NCBI GenBank assembly: GCA_022316685.1
Contig: JAKJHU010000038.1
Coordinates: 2,528,384-2,592,383, forward strand
Direction of reading: 5' to 3'
Source of the DNA: Progne subis subis
Taxonomy: Eukaryota; Chordata; Aves; Passeriformes; Hirundinidae
DNA: 64,000 nucleotides
Shown: positions 10,001 through 17,602 of the stretch, in pieces
Numbering within the stretch: position 1 is the stretch's first letter
Layout: every line of letters begins with the position of its first letter
Position numbers and translations under genes: made by a program
The notes under the pieces: model-generated
The model's database searches: none
The model's input: only the letters and a program-made list of their open reading frames with translations
Told to the model about the DNA's origin: nothing

Positions 10001-11005
10001 TTTTTTCTGTTGTTCGTGATTATAGTCCTTAGCACTTTCGGAGCTGTCCAGTAAAAAAGCGATCTCCAGAATGCAATCTTGATCTAGAATAAATAGGTAT
10101 GTAGGTGAGTGGAGTGACTTAATACTAAATCTCATTCTACCCTTACGTCTGTTTTAGGATTCAAGAGTGGGATTGGAATTATGGAAAATTTTGATCACAT
10201 GTGTTCACAAGTGTGAGCCACTCAAAAGCTGATAGAGGCTGAGGAATTTGCTCCAGAACAGATGCTCCAAGGAGTAAAAAGTGAAGGTGTGTTGATGTCA
10301 TGTAGTATGAAATGAGAAATCTTGTAGTGTTTTTTTAATTTCATTCTGTCATCTTGCCTGGTATTTCACTGTATATCCTACCAGCAGAGGTGGAAGCCAT
10401 GTACAAGAAAATGAGACTTACTGAACAAGACACTGGAATGTGATTTAACAGAGCTGGATTTTGTCCCTACTACTAACACTCATATCCAGTGACAAAAATT
10501 TCCAAAAGCAGGATCTATAGAGTATTAAATTTCTGAACTACTGATGACATTACTTCTATGAAAATAGAGTTATATGGGCTATTATTCTTGTGACAGTCAT
10601 AGGCTCTCAGCCACATCATAACAAAATGCAGATGCTGTCTCCTTTTCTGAAATACACAAACAGGGAGGGAAAAGATGTGAGTCAAAAGATAAAAGTGCAA
10701 AAATAAGGCATGTGCAAATCTAGGATGAAGCTAACCTGGCTGAATATAAGCATCTTAGAAGGTAAGTTAACCATATAGTCCAGAATCCAAATAAATAACG
10801 ATGTTTAAAAAGAAATCATATCTGTTTTAAAATTACAATATTCACCTTGATCATTTGGGCTGGGATATTTTTCTACAATATTTGATAGAATGTGTTTAGG
10901 TTTTGATCTTCTCAATCCATATATCTTCTCTTCCCTGAGGTTTTCTGCTAAAAATTCATGATGTTCAAGTATCCACAAAAGCCACCAGAATCTGAGGAAC
11001 ATCAT
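1003..11005 (-). CDS. Collagen XXVIII-type alpha chain, N-terminal part (12 coding exons; 3' end off the left edge)
   Basis: Predicted secreted extracellular-matrix collagen. Twelve coding exons join in frame to give at least 426 residues: signal peptide and pro-region (about 1-53), one VWA domain (about 57-243) with MIDAS residues DSSES and TDG, a 7-residue linker (244-250), a Cys-x-Cys segment (about 254-256), then Gly-X-Y repeats from about 258 to 426 that continue beyond the window. A single N-terminal VWA followed by a helix with many two-residue Gly-X breaks fits collagen XXVIII; in known members the helix is followed by a second VWA and often a Kunitz domain, which would lie to the left. 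Collagen VI alpha-1/2 share the VWA plus CxC layout, but I know of no such regular helix breaks in them. Being next to LRP2 rather than in the COL28A1 neighbourhood suggests the COL28A2-type paralogue (inference). All joins after the VWA exon are phase 0. One intron uses a GC donor. Family call is firm; paralogue call is tentative. Confidence 0.85.
2762..2830 (-). CDS. Collagen XXVIII-type exon 13: helix with Gly-Ile break (69 bp)
   Basis: Acceptor CTTTGAAG, donor TATG then GTATGT, phase 0-0. Twenty-three codons give five triplets, a Gly-Ile unit (PPGIGEP), then two triplets, the same layout as the exon before it. Confidence 0.9.
3501..3569 (-). CDS. Collagen XXVIII-type exon 12: helix with Gly-Ile break (69 bp)
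   Basis: Acceptor CTTTGAAAG, donor AAAG then GTACAA, phase 0-0. Twenty-three codons give five triplets, a two-residue Gly-Ile unit (the ETGIGLP segment), then two triplets. The break keeps the exon boundaries in Gly register. Confidence 0.9.
4324..4329 (-). other. Non-canonical GC 5' splice site
   Basis: On the minus strand the intron after the 54-bp helix exon starts GCAAGA directly after AAAG. GC-AG introns are a known minor class spliced by the major spliceosome. The reading-frame constraint of the helix fixes the boundary. Confidence 0.8.
4330..4383 (-). CDS. Collagen XXVIII-type exon 11: helix, six triplets (54 bp), GC splice donor
   Basis: Acceptor TTAATAG; it encodes GLQGQSGDQGPEGLQGSK in perfect register, phase 0-0. 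The exon end reads CAAAG followed by GCAAGA, so the intron must use a GC donor; no GT lies at a position that keeps the Gly-X-Y frame. Flanking bases match the strong consensus expected of GC-AG introns. Confidence 0.87.
4994..5090. repeat. T/G-rich low-complexity tract (TTTG, TTGG units)
   Basis: Nearly pure T and G on the plus strand, built from TTTGTTT and TTGGTTGG units; in the collagen transcript (minus) it is A/C-rich and starts 7 bases after a splice donor. A related tract in the opposite orientation lies at 6731-6830. Confidence 0.85.
5098..5142 (-). CDS. Collagen XXVIII-type exon 10: helix, five triplets (45 bp)
   Basis: Acceptor CTTTCAG, donor GCAG then GTAAAA, phase 0-0. It encodes GPEGPVGPRGIRGMQ in Gly-X-Y register. 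In the transcript the donor is followed almost directly by a 100-nt A/C-rich tract (positions 5090 down to 4994). Confidence 0.88.
5643..5687 (-). CDS. Collagen XXVIII-type exon 9: helix with a cysteine (45 bp)
   Basis: Acceptor TTTTCCAG, donor CAGA then GTAAGT, phase 0-0. It encodes GERGECGIPGIKGDR. The Cys in the Y position of GEC (about residue 315) is inside the triple helix, where a cysteine is unusual and could form inter-chain or inter-molecule disulfides. Confidence 0.9.
5966..5992 (-). CDS. Collagen XXVIII-type exon 8: helix, three triplets (27 bp)
   Basis: Acceptor TTTCCCAG, donor GAAG then GTACTT, phase 0-0. It encodes GKSGHKGEK, a strongly basic triplet set. Very small, but its register and both splice sites are good. 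Confidence 0.85.
6731..6830. repeat. A/C-rich low-complexity tract (AAACC, AAAAC units)
   Basis: Almost only A and C on the plus strand, with several AAACC units in a row; in the collagen transcript it is G/U-rich. It mirrors the tract at 4994-5090 in opposite orientation. Confidence 0.85.
6885..6929 (-). CDS. Collagen XXVIII-type exon 7: helix, five triplets (45 bp)
   Basis: Acceptor TTCATAG, donor AGAG then GTATAA, phase 0-0. It encodes GDPGLNGIPGRDGIE in perfect Gly-X-Y register. Just downstream in the transcript lies a long G/U-rich low-complexity tract (6731-6830). Confidence 0.88.
7009..7062 (-). CDS. Collagen XXVIII-type exon 6: helix, six Gly-X-Y triplets (54 bp)
   Basis: Acceptor TTTCCAG, donor AAAG then GTGATT, phase 0-0. 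It encodes GKKGRTGDNGAPGLKGAK, with Gly at every third position. The 54-bp size is the classic fibrillar-collagen exon unit. Confidence 0.9.
7990..8040 (-). CDS. Collagen XXVIII-type exon 5: CxC segment and first Gly-X-Y triplets
   Basis: A 51-bp phase-0 exon with acceptor TCCCCAG and donor GCT then GTAAGTAG. It encodes VDTCNCEKGERGLPGPA. The Cys-Asn-Cys pair just before the helix resembles the cysteines that lock the three chains together in collagens with VWA domains (family knowledge). The Gly-X-Y register begins with GER and runs unbroken into the next exon. Confidence 0.88.
8155..8215. repeat. AT-rich low-complexity run (TTAT/ATTATT units)
   Basis: Intronic run of TTA/ATT units, nearly pure A and T, between helix exon 5 and the micro-exon. 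No further meaning seen. Confidence 0.6.
8566..8586 (-). CDS. Collagen XXVIII-type exon 4: 21-bp linker micro-exon (KDLSEEE)
   Basis: A seven-codon exon lies between a good acceptor (CTTTTACAG) and a strong donor (GAG then GTAAGTA) on the minus strand. It is phase 0 at both ends, so it can be skipped or included without changing frame. The acidic product forms the hinge between VWA and the helix. It was found only from splice sites and phase; the flanking exons are also compatible with direct joining. Confidence 0.72.
8886..8937. repeat. 26-bp tandem duplication
   Basis: Two adjacent copies of a 26-base unit beginning CAATGCACC and containing ACAAACTGCTGAA (8886-8911 and 8912-8937), with only a few differences. 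It lies in the intron upstream of the micro-exon, on the VWA side. Confidence 0.85.
9515..10083 (-). CDS. Collagen XXVIII-type exon 3: von Willebrand factor A domain
   Basis: A 569-bp exon encodes essentially the whole VWA domain, residues about 54-243. The metal-ion-dependent adhesion site is intact: DSSES (DxSxS) in the first strand, a Thr in the GTYTTYAI segment, and TDG in FTDGVDHPRN. The acceptor is TATTCTAG and the donor is AAATG then GTATGT, so the exon enters in phase 1 and leaves in phase 0. VWA domains of collagens mediate protein-protein contacts in the matrix, often with a bound divalent ion. The open frame continues past the donor into intron sequence, which should be excluded. 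A 163-codon frame on the opposite strand is a shadow of this exon. Confidence 0.93.
10846..11005 (-). CDS. Collagen XXVIII-type exon 2: start codon, signal peptide, pro-region
   Basis: The acceptor is TTATTTAG before base 11012; seven leader bases precede ATGATG at 11005/11002. The second ATG has A at -3, so either Met may be used. The exon encodes 53 codons plus one base. It begins with a hydrophobic core (FLRFWWLLWIL) typical of a signal peptide, followed by a basic, polar pro-region (KIYGLRRSKPKHIL). The donor GATCAAG then GTGAAT leaves phase 1, which exactly matches the phase of the VWA exon and restores an Asp at the join. This phase match is why I chose this exon over other candidates upstream. 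Confidence 0.8.
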
Positions 11006-11012
11006 TTGTTTC

Positions 11013-11964
11013 CTAAATAACACAGATACAGAAGCACAGCAATACAAGGATGATAAAGCATTTTTCAATTTTGCTTCAACGGGTTGCTTGGCAGTCATGT
11101 GTTTTAAACTACTGTCCCTAAAAACAAGCTGATTTTTCCTTCTTTGGGTAAAATCTTTTCAAAAACATGATCAATAATAAACAGGGACGTACTGGAATGA
11201 TTTTCAAGTATAGTGCATATCGTTCAAACATGTGACAAACTGGAGACAGACTTTTACAAACACACTTCAGTTCTCTCTTACTGCCTGGTGTTGCTTGTAC
11301 AACCAACCAGGTCTTTTCTGAAACCTTAGCAGTGGATGCAATTTGGATGCAACCCCAAGTGTAATTCACAGAGGTGCTTTTTTCTAAACATGCTTTTTCC
11401 AGAGCTGACATGGACACAAGGAGATACCAAGACAAATCTCAGGTTTTCCCTGTTCTCTTTACTTAACTGATGGTCATGCACATTTCTCCCTGCTGTCCCA
11501 GTCCCCTGGCCTCAGCAGTCCTGTGGAGGGACAGTCATGGCCCGAGGGTGCTGTCCAGGCATGAACATACCTGTTGTGCAATCCTCGGGACGTGGGCCCT
11601 GAGTGCTGAGCTTAGGCTCAACAGCTACCTACTGAAAGGACTTTTTCCTTCTGAAGGGATTATAACTGTTTGTCCTGGCCTCACAAGCACACCCAGAGCA
11701 GCTCACAGCCTGCTCAGGGTCTGATAAATCATTCCTGCTTCACTTGGGTTTCATTGCCATCTCCCTGCAAACTGCCCAGGTAGCTGCAGTGCATACCAAC
11801 CAAATGGGCAGTTTGGTGATGAGAATGAACCTCTCAGGACGGAGCATAAGTCATCTGGCTCACAAAATTCCCTAACACAGCCTTGTCTGCGGGGTTTCTT
11901 AGCTTCTGATAGTTTAGGGTGGGAATTCCTTTGACCACAGACACAGAGGGCAGGGGGTCCTTAC
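11013..11964. other. First intron of the collagen gene
   Basis: The intron lies between the leader exon and the signal-peptide exon. A 105-codon minus-strand frame (11118-11435) lies inside it without resemblance to a known family. A mildly GC-richer part at 11470-11720 is unexplained. Confidence 0.5.
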
Positions 11965-12200
11965 CTCAGTGCTCCTAAGCAAAAGGCTGTGCAGAGATGC
12001 AGGATGCTGCTCCGGGCTCGCTGATAACTTCGTTGCCCTCTTGTGATGGGTGCTCTGTGAGGAAAGGAGGGAGAAGCCGGGCGGCAAGCTCCTGTGGGAG
12101 TCGGTGTCGTATGTCAGGAGGGGCCAGCGGAAAGGAGAAAGGCAATGAACAGCAATCCTGGCTCCCCCTCCTCCGCACCCACCCGCTCCTCTCCTCCCCT
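11965..12200 (-). other. Probable non-coding first exon (5' UTR) of the collagen XXVIII-type gene
   Basis: On the minus strand a GC-rich stretch ends in a strong donor, CTGAG then GTAAGG, with the last exonic base at 11965. The next good acceptor downstream is at 11013-11014, directly before the signal-peptide exon. No start codon is needed here because the translated ATG lies in the next exon. The 5' boundary (about 12200) is a guess; the transcription start cannot be read from sequence. Open frames of 60-100 codons in this stretch look like by-products of GC content. Confidence 0.55.
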
Positions 12201-12260
12201 CTCCCCTGAGGCTACGCATATGCATTCTAGGTTTAGTCCCCGCAGCCGTTTAGACACGAA
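11966..12260 (-). promoter_or_regulatory. GC-rich presumptive promoter/leader region of the collagen gene
   Basis: Compared with its AT-rich surroundings this stretch is GC-rich, with purine-rich G runs on the minus strand and several CpGs. It sits just upstream of the leader-exon donor. I see no clear TATA box on the minus strand; an ATGCATATGC octamer-like motif lies near 12215-12225. Promoter role is inferred from position and composition. Confidence 0.4.
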
Positions 12261-12850
12261 AATATTCATCCATAACTTGGACATGAATGGAAGAGGGCTG
12301 TTCATTCCCCAGCATACGTCGCTACACACCAGCCCGGTTGTGTTCGCTCTCATCACTACTACACTCACTTAACCCTCATACTTTTGCACATCTCTCATGC
12401 TTGACTAGGCGGCTTCTTGTAATGAGTGTCATGTTGTCAACATCGTCTTAGCAGTTGGTGCCTGTAGGATCCCTTTCAAACCTAAAAGAATTTCTTCATA
12501 AGGAGGGATTACTGTTAACTACTGAACTAAAAAGATATTTATTGTCCCATGAACTTGGCCAACTGAAATTTCAGTTCCTGGTGAAACTGCCCAGCATGAG
12601 GTGGTCAAAAAAGGCAGGCCAGTCTGAAAGCCAGTTTTCAATTTCTGCTGATTTGTCTGTCACACATCTCCTTTTAAAGACTGTAATAGAGAACAGTGAC
12701 TGACATATGGTATGAAGCCTTCAAAATCTAAGCTGGGTGGCTAAGGATCCTGAAGGCTATCTCTTTTACTAGTGATTGCAGCTTGTCACCTAATTCTTCA
12801 AAGATTCTCAGAAAACTCTGCATTCCAAATTAACATATTAAACAAGTAAC

Positions 12851-12872
12851 TTTTTTTTTTTTTTTTTTTTTT
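12851..12872. repeat. Poly(T) tract, 22 bases
   Basis: Uninterrupted T22 on the plus strand followed by CCCCACAG. It can be read as a poly(A) tail of a minus-strand retroposed piece or as a pyrimidine tract with a plus-strand acceptor. Confidence 0.85.
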
Positions 12873-14122
12873 CCCCACAGAAATACCTTTTTTCTTTTGC
12901 TGTGGACTCATAATTTTCCACCAACAGGCGCACAAAGAAGACCCAATGTTAACTGTTGTCCTCCTTTCCATCTTCAGTGTCCACCAGCCCAGCTCACTTA
13001 TCACAGGCACAGCCAAGGCAGCTGAGGAGATTGTGGGGAGAGAATACAGCTTTGGCTCCAGTTTAGACATGTGAGAGAGACTGGCAGGACAAAGCAGCTG
13101 GATGCTGAAGCCATTTGCTATGGTTTCTAACCCCGTTTTCTGTATGTGCCGGTAATTAGTCCAGAATTGGTGAACTAGGATGGCTGTATGGCTGCTTATC
13201 CTCACCTGAGCTGAAACTAACTCAGCTGCAGATATTTGTGCTGTAAGTACAGCTAAGAAAGAATCTTCTTTCAAGGCTGGAAAGAATTCACATTTATTTC
13301 CCTCAGCCACTTTGATTTTTCTGTGCTTAGACTGTCATATTCAGATTTTGATTAAGGCAAGGAATGAAAAGGCAATATTTTCCCATTTAGGAACACAAAT
13401 GATATGGTGTTTAACTGAAATAGGTATAATAAATCTCCCATAGCCCTTGAATCTTACTGAGAAAAAAGTCTAACTTTAGCAAGGAAAAGCATGTTATTTA
13501 TGGTTGGGATTATGTGCCCTGCATAAGCAAAACACTGTCATTCTTTCATTTTCACTGTTAATTCCTACCTCAAATCATAGCTGGCAAATATTTTCTTAAT
13601 TAATTATTCTGCTTGTATGTTTAGTAGCAAGTTCCTGGCTTCAGGCTATTTCCTTTTATTGGTGAATAATGTTTACCTTCAGGACAAATTTTTCTCTTCT
13701 TTTCTTGACCAGGTGCAACTTTAAAAGCTTAGTGAGGCCTCCACATTTTTATACCTGTTAGTATGGTATTCTGTCCAGAATTCCAGCTATGTGACATAAC
13801 ACAGTACACTTCTAGACTTGCAGTCTTCTGAACTTGTGAAGTTCTCAATACCTGCACCGTTCTTATAGTGACAGCTTATCAAAACCTGAATGATCCCAAT
13901 GTGAAATATGTATGCCCTGATACATCTGAGATAACTCTTAAAAATAAAAATGAACAGCAAGACTTCTTGCCTCATTTACTGCAAACTTTACTAAGTGCTT
14001 ATTTAATATTTTAATGGTATTATACTGTATGTATTTTTAAAGTAAGATAAATGCCTTCAAACTTATGCTAAGGAACATTCATGCTATCATTTAAGTGTTA
14101 TAAATTTATTACTGAAATTTAA

Positions 14123-14147
14123 TTTTTTTTTTTTTTTTTTTTTTTTT
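14123..14147. repeat. Poly(T) tract, 25 bases
   Basis: Uninterrupted T25 in intergenic DNA; possibly an old retroposon tail, but I see no recognisable body next to it. Confidence 0.85.
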
Positions 14148-17100
14148 GTAAAGGAATAGAAAAGTTTTGTAATTTTTCTTGAGGAATTTAGACATCAGAT
14201 GCTTCATCACACAATTAATTGCATTTCCATTCCACTCATATTTAAACATATTTAAGTATCTTTTACATCTCTGGTAGATGACATTACAGACTTCTGTATT
14301 TAGTTGACTAAGTTGGGCCCAGCTATCTTATCTCATATATGCTTTCAACATTAAGACTGGTAATCCTTGCAGGAGTTAAAGACTAACATGGATATAAGGC
14401 TATGTTATGATTGCACCAACTGAAGCTGAGATCATAGATACAGCTTCATATTCAGATCTCTGGATTTTTTCTGTCACTGTTTGAAATCCAAGAGTTCTCA
14501 GCTGTCTGATCTCAGTATTTCAAATCTTTGAAATGAGGTCTAATACTTATTTTCAAAGAATAGAAGGGTACATGGAGCTATTTAAAACCACATCTAAATA
14601 GATTATACTCAGTCAAAGGGAATTCCTTATCATTTTAGAACCATGAGGAAAGGCATCATGAAGAAAGATCTGCGAGATCTTTTTGCAAGTGTTTAAGCAC
14701 TTTTAGGAAAGGAAAGAAAAGGTGATATTTATACCCCTTTGCTGGTGGCATTACCACTGCATAGGTGGTGGTAGCTTTAGAGCTTGCATGAAGTAGCAAG
14801 GGCTCTTTGAAGGGACACTGAATGAAGAACTGGGGTTTAGATGCCACTTGCTGTGGTGTAACATAACCTCGTGTCAGCAACAGCCCGCACTATTGCTTCC
14901 TAATGGGCAGAAGTAGCAGCAAGCCTGGCATTTCCAAACTTCTTTCCCAGAGCTCTCTTCTTCATCTCTTCCTCCCTTCTGTCTGTGGGTCTCACAGACT
15001 CTTGAGCCTGGTCTGGTTCAACTGTGACTCCTTCATCCACTATTTGACAAAATTCGATACATTATTGAGAAGCCTTGAGTAATTTCTCTTAACATAGGTT
15101 AACATTCTCTTCTCTTAACATTCGTTACTCTTAATATAATGTCTTGTAGCATGATATCATGTCACTAGAATGTGATAGAGTCCTGACTAGTCCTTCGGCT
15201 GTTCTACAGTCCTGCAACATCACTGGATATGGAGTAATCGAGAGCCAGCATAGCTGGCAAAATACCATCTGAGTATTTCCATATGCTAAAGGAATACTGC
15301 ACCACCAGGGAGGCCAGTTTGTGGGAGCAGCATGGAGCAGACAGACCATGCCTTTGACTTTCCTCGGCTCTGATGGTCATTTTTTTGGTCCCAAAGAACT
15401 TGACATGATGTTCCTGAAATATGTTCGCATTTTTTTCTACCTCAGTGTGAATAATTTACATATCAAGTCTGCTGTGAACTGTTAAAAATACTCACACTTC
15501 ACACAAACTTCTGGTGTTTGTGGCCTCAAGATAGTCTTGACCATTTAACGTGGCTGCCTCATGGTGTAATGGTATTTCAAGAGTATTTATTCCATTATAC
15601 AATTCAGTACATGACCAAAGTGCCAAGAAGAAACAAAAACCTATCTGACTTGAACCTGTAAAATAATGAAAACACATCATTTACAATGTTTTGAATACTG
15701 ATACTAAAGAGCAATGTTACAAAGAATGTGGTTCACTGTCCTGTAAGTTGTATCACATATGCAAATTTTGAGAAAAACAGTTCAAAAGTTCAAATACTTG
15801 AAGTAATTGAACAAGAAAATTAAAAAAAATCAGAACTTTACTGAGGATGGTATCTCAACAAATACAAAATAAAAACCTGTATTTCACCTTTTGACTACAA
15901 AATGTGTTCTAGTGAATTTGACAGGATTCAACTGAGTAGTCAGTTAAGCATGGTTAAGTATTCACAAATTGACTTCTGTTTGTCAAATCTTGAGGCTACA
16001 ATTTAATTTTTTTTTAATGTGGATTTATGTTCTGCAACTTCACCTGGTTTTTCTATATGGAAAATGGTCATCTAATGGCACAGCCTTATAAAAACAGTAA
16101 TAAAATCTTGGTGTACATGAAAGCAGTTTCAGAACTATTGATTCCAGCAAAATCAGAATTTTGTCTTTGCTTTTGGTACAAGTCTTGAGCATGTAGTCTG
16201 AAAGACCTGATCAAAGCAAATCAGCTGTTTTCCTCTGAACCCACTGTCACAGAAAGTGCTGTAAGCAAAGGCTTTGGTTGCAGAGATGTGCTCTTTGTAT
16301 GGTTCCCAACAGATTTTAATGATTCTTTGAGACTGGAGTAGCAAATATATCTTTTTCCTTTGCAGCTGGTATGAACGTGGCTCTTCATTTTTCTCTTTTT
16401 TAATACTGCTGTTAAGCATCTGAGATAGCCATAAAATACTTTGCAGGAGTGAGGGAATACTCAGGAGTCTGCAGCGTGAAGATGAGGTAAGGAGGCTGTG
16501 TTTTTAAGTGCTTAAGTACTCACAAAAGCTGTATGACACATTCAGTGCAGTGTAACATACTTTTGTAGTGAAGGCAAGTGTTGGTTCCTTTAGGAGCCAC
16601 GTGTGTACAAAATGATAATAGCTGATGTCTTTGAGGGAGAATAATGTGAACTTTACTGTTTTGCAGTATTTTGCAAATGTGCATAGTGTACCTATCTCTC
16701 TGTTAGATTTAATGATACTCCCCCAATCAAAATTGTTGTCTCTGTGATGGTGTCGATGCTTTTGAAATAAATGAAGCAATAAACACAGAAAATGAACTTA
16801 TTTTTTTAATGTATGGGGGTCATTTTGCATGTGTTGTGTATTCTACTCCCACAAAAAATTACTTCCCTCAGTTTTAGATTGAGATTCAATGGCTAGAAGT
16901 GTATTAACACTAGTTTCTAAATAATCACCAAAATTTGAACCTAAGACCATACTTATAGTTCGTAATGTCTGTGAAAAGGATTATGTGAAAATACAGAACA
17001 TAGATGTCCATTTCTGAAGTCGTTTGCCTGTCACAAAGCTTTAATATCAAAACATCTTTCTACTCTGTTTCTGTTATTACCACATATTAACTGTAACGAT

Positions 17101-17384
17101 TAGAGAGGTGGGACTCTAAATATTAAAAGTTGCAGGATTCTAAACTTGTTAACCTGCTTGTGTATACTGTTACAAAACATCTGACTTGTTAGAGGCTTTT
17201 AAGAAAACAATTTTGTACATAATATGAGTTTTCAGCTGATTTATTTTTGTCTTAGGTATGTTATTGGACAACTGAATCTTTTCAAATGGTTTTCAGAAGT
17301 ATCCTGAAGGTCTGGACTAGAATCTCAGTGTGGAAATCTTAAAAAAATCAGGTTAAAAAAAAAAAAAAAATCAATTACAAGCTA

Positions 17385-17602
17385 TGTCCACGGGGTGTCA
17401 GCCGTGATTCACGTTTGAGAGTTACGTGGTTCTTGCTGACCGCGCAGGTTGGCCGAGAGATGCCTGATAGAGCAAGGCTATTAATAGCAGCACTACAGCT
17501 AACAGCTTTCTTGAGAACGTCAGGAAACTGACGTCATGTCGGAGTAACAGTGCTGTCACTATAGCCACTTTGGTTCAAAAAGACACCAAAACGCATCATA
17601 TG
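17385..17602 (+). promoter_or_regulatory. Small CpG-dense island with CRE and splice donor: candidate orphan promoter and first exon
   Basis: Within about 150 bases I count about ten CpGs against an otherwise CpG-poor background. It holds a palindromic cAMP response element TGACGTCA at 17529-17536. About 65 bases further a strong plus-strand donor follows (CATATG then GTAAGTG, exon end 17602). This layout suggests a promoter with a short non-coding first exon on the plus strand, perhaps of a non-coding RNA or a distal LRP2 leader. No downstream partner exon is established. Confidence 0.4.
17529..17536. promoter_or_regulatory. Palindromic CRE (TGACGTCA)
   Basis: Exact match to the full cAMP response element bound by CREB/ATF factors. 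It sits in the CpG-dense patch 65-70 bases before a strong splice donor, the expected place for a proximal promoter element. Confidence 0.5.

Larger units (their letters stand above)
12261..17380. other. Intergenic sequence between the two divergent genes, left part
   Basis: No supported gene. It contains a T22 tract followed by CCCCACAG (12851-12880), a T25 tract (14123-14147) and many short open frames without family resemblance. A minus-strand segment at 15490-15657 has splice-like ends and a hydrophobic N-terminus but does not fit the collagen gene's phase. Confidence 0.5.

Noticed and set aside
1003..11005. Collagen VI alpha-1 or alpha-2 chain as alternative identity
   Set aside because: The single VWA and CxC are shared, but the repeated two-residue Gly-X helix breaks and 69-bp exons fit collagen XXVIII better. 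Not fully excluded until the C-terminal domains are seen.
15490..15657. Minus-strand segment with acceptor-like TTTTACAG, a hydrophobic start (IGFCFFLALWSC) and a donor-like end, as collagen exon 1
   Set aside because: Its donor options leave phase 0 or 2, while the VWA exon needs phase 1. The exon at 10846-11012 fits in phase, position and signal peptide.
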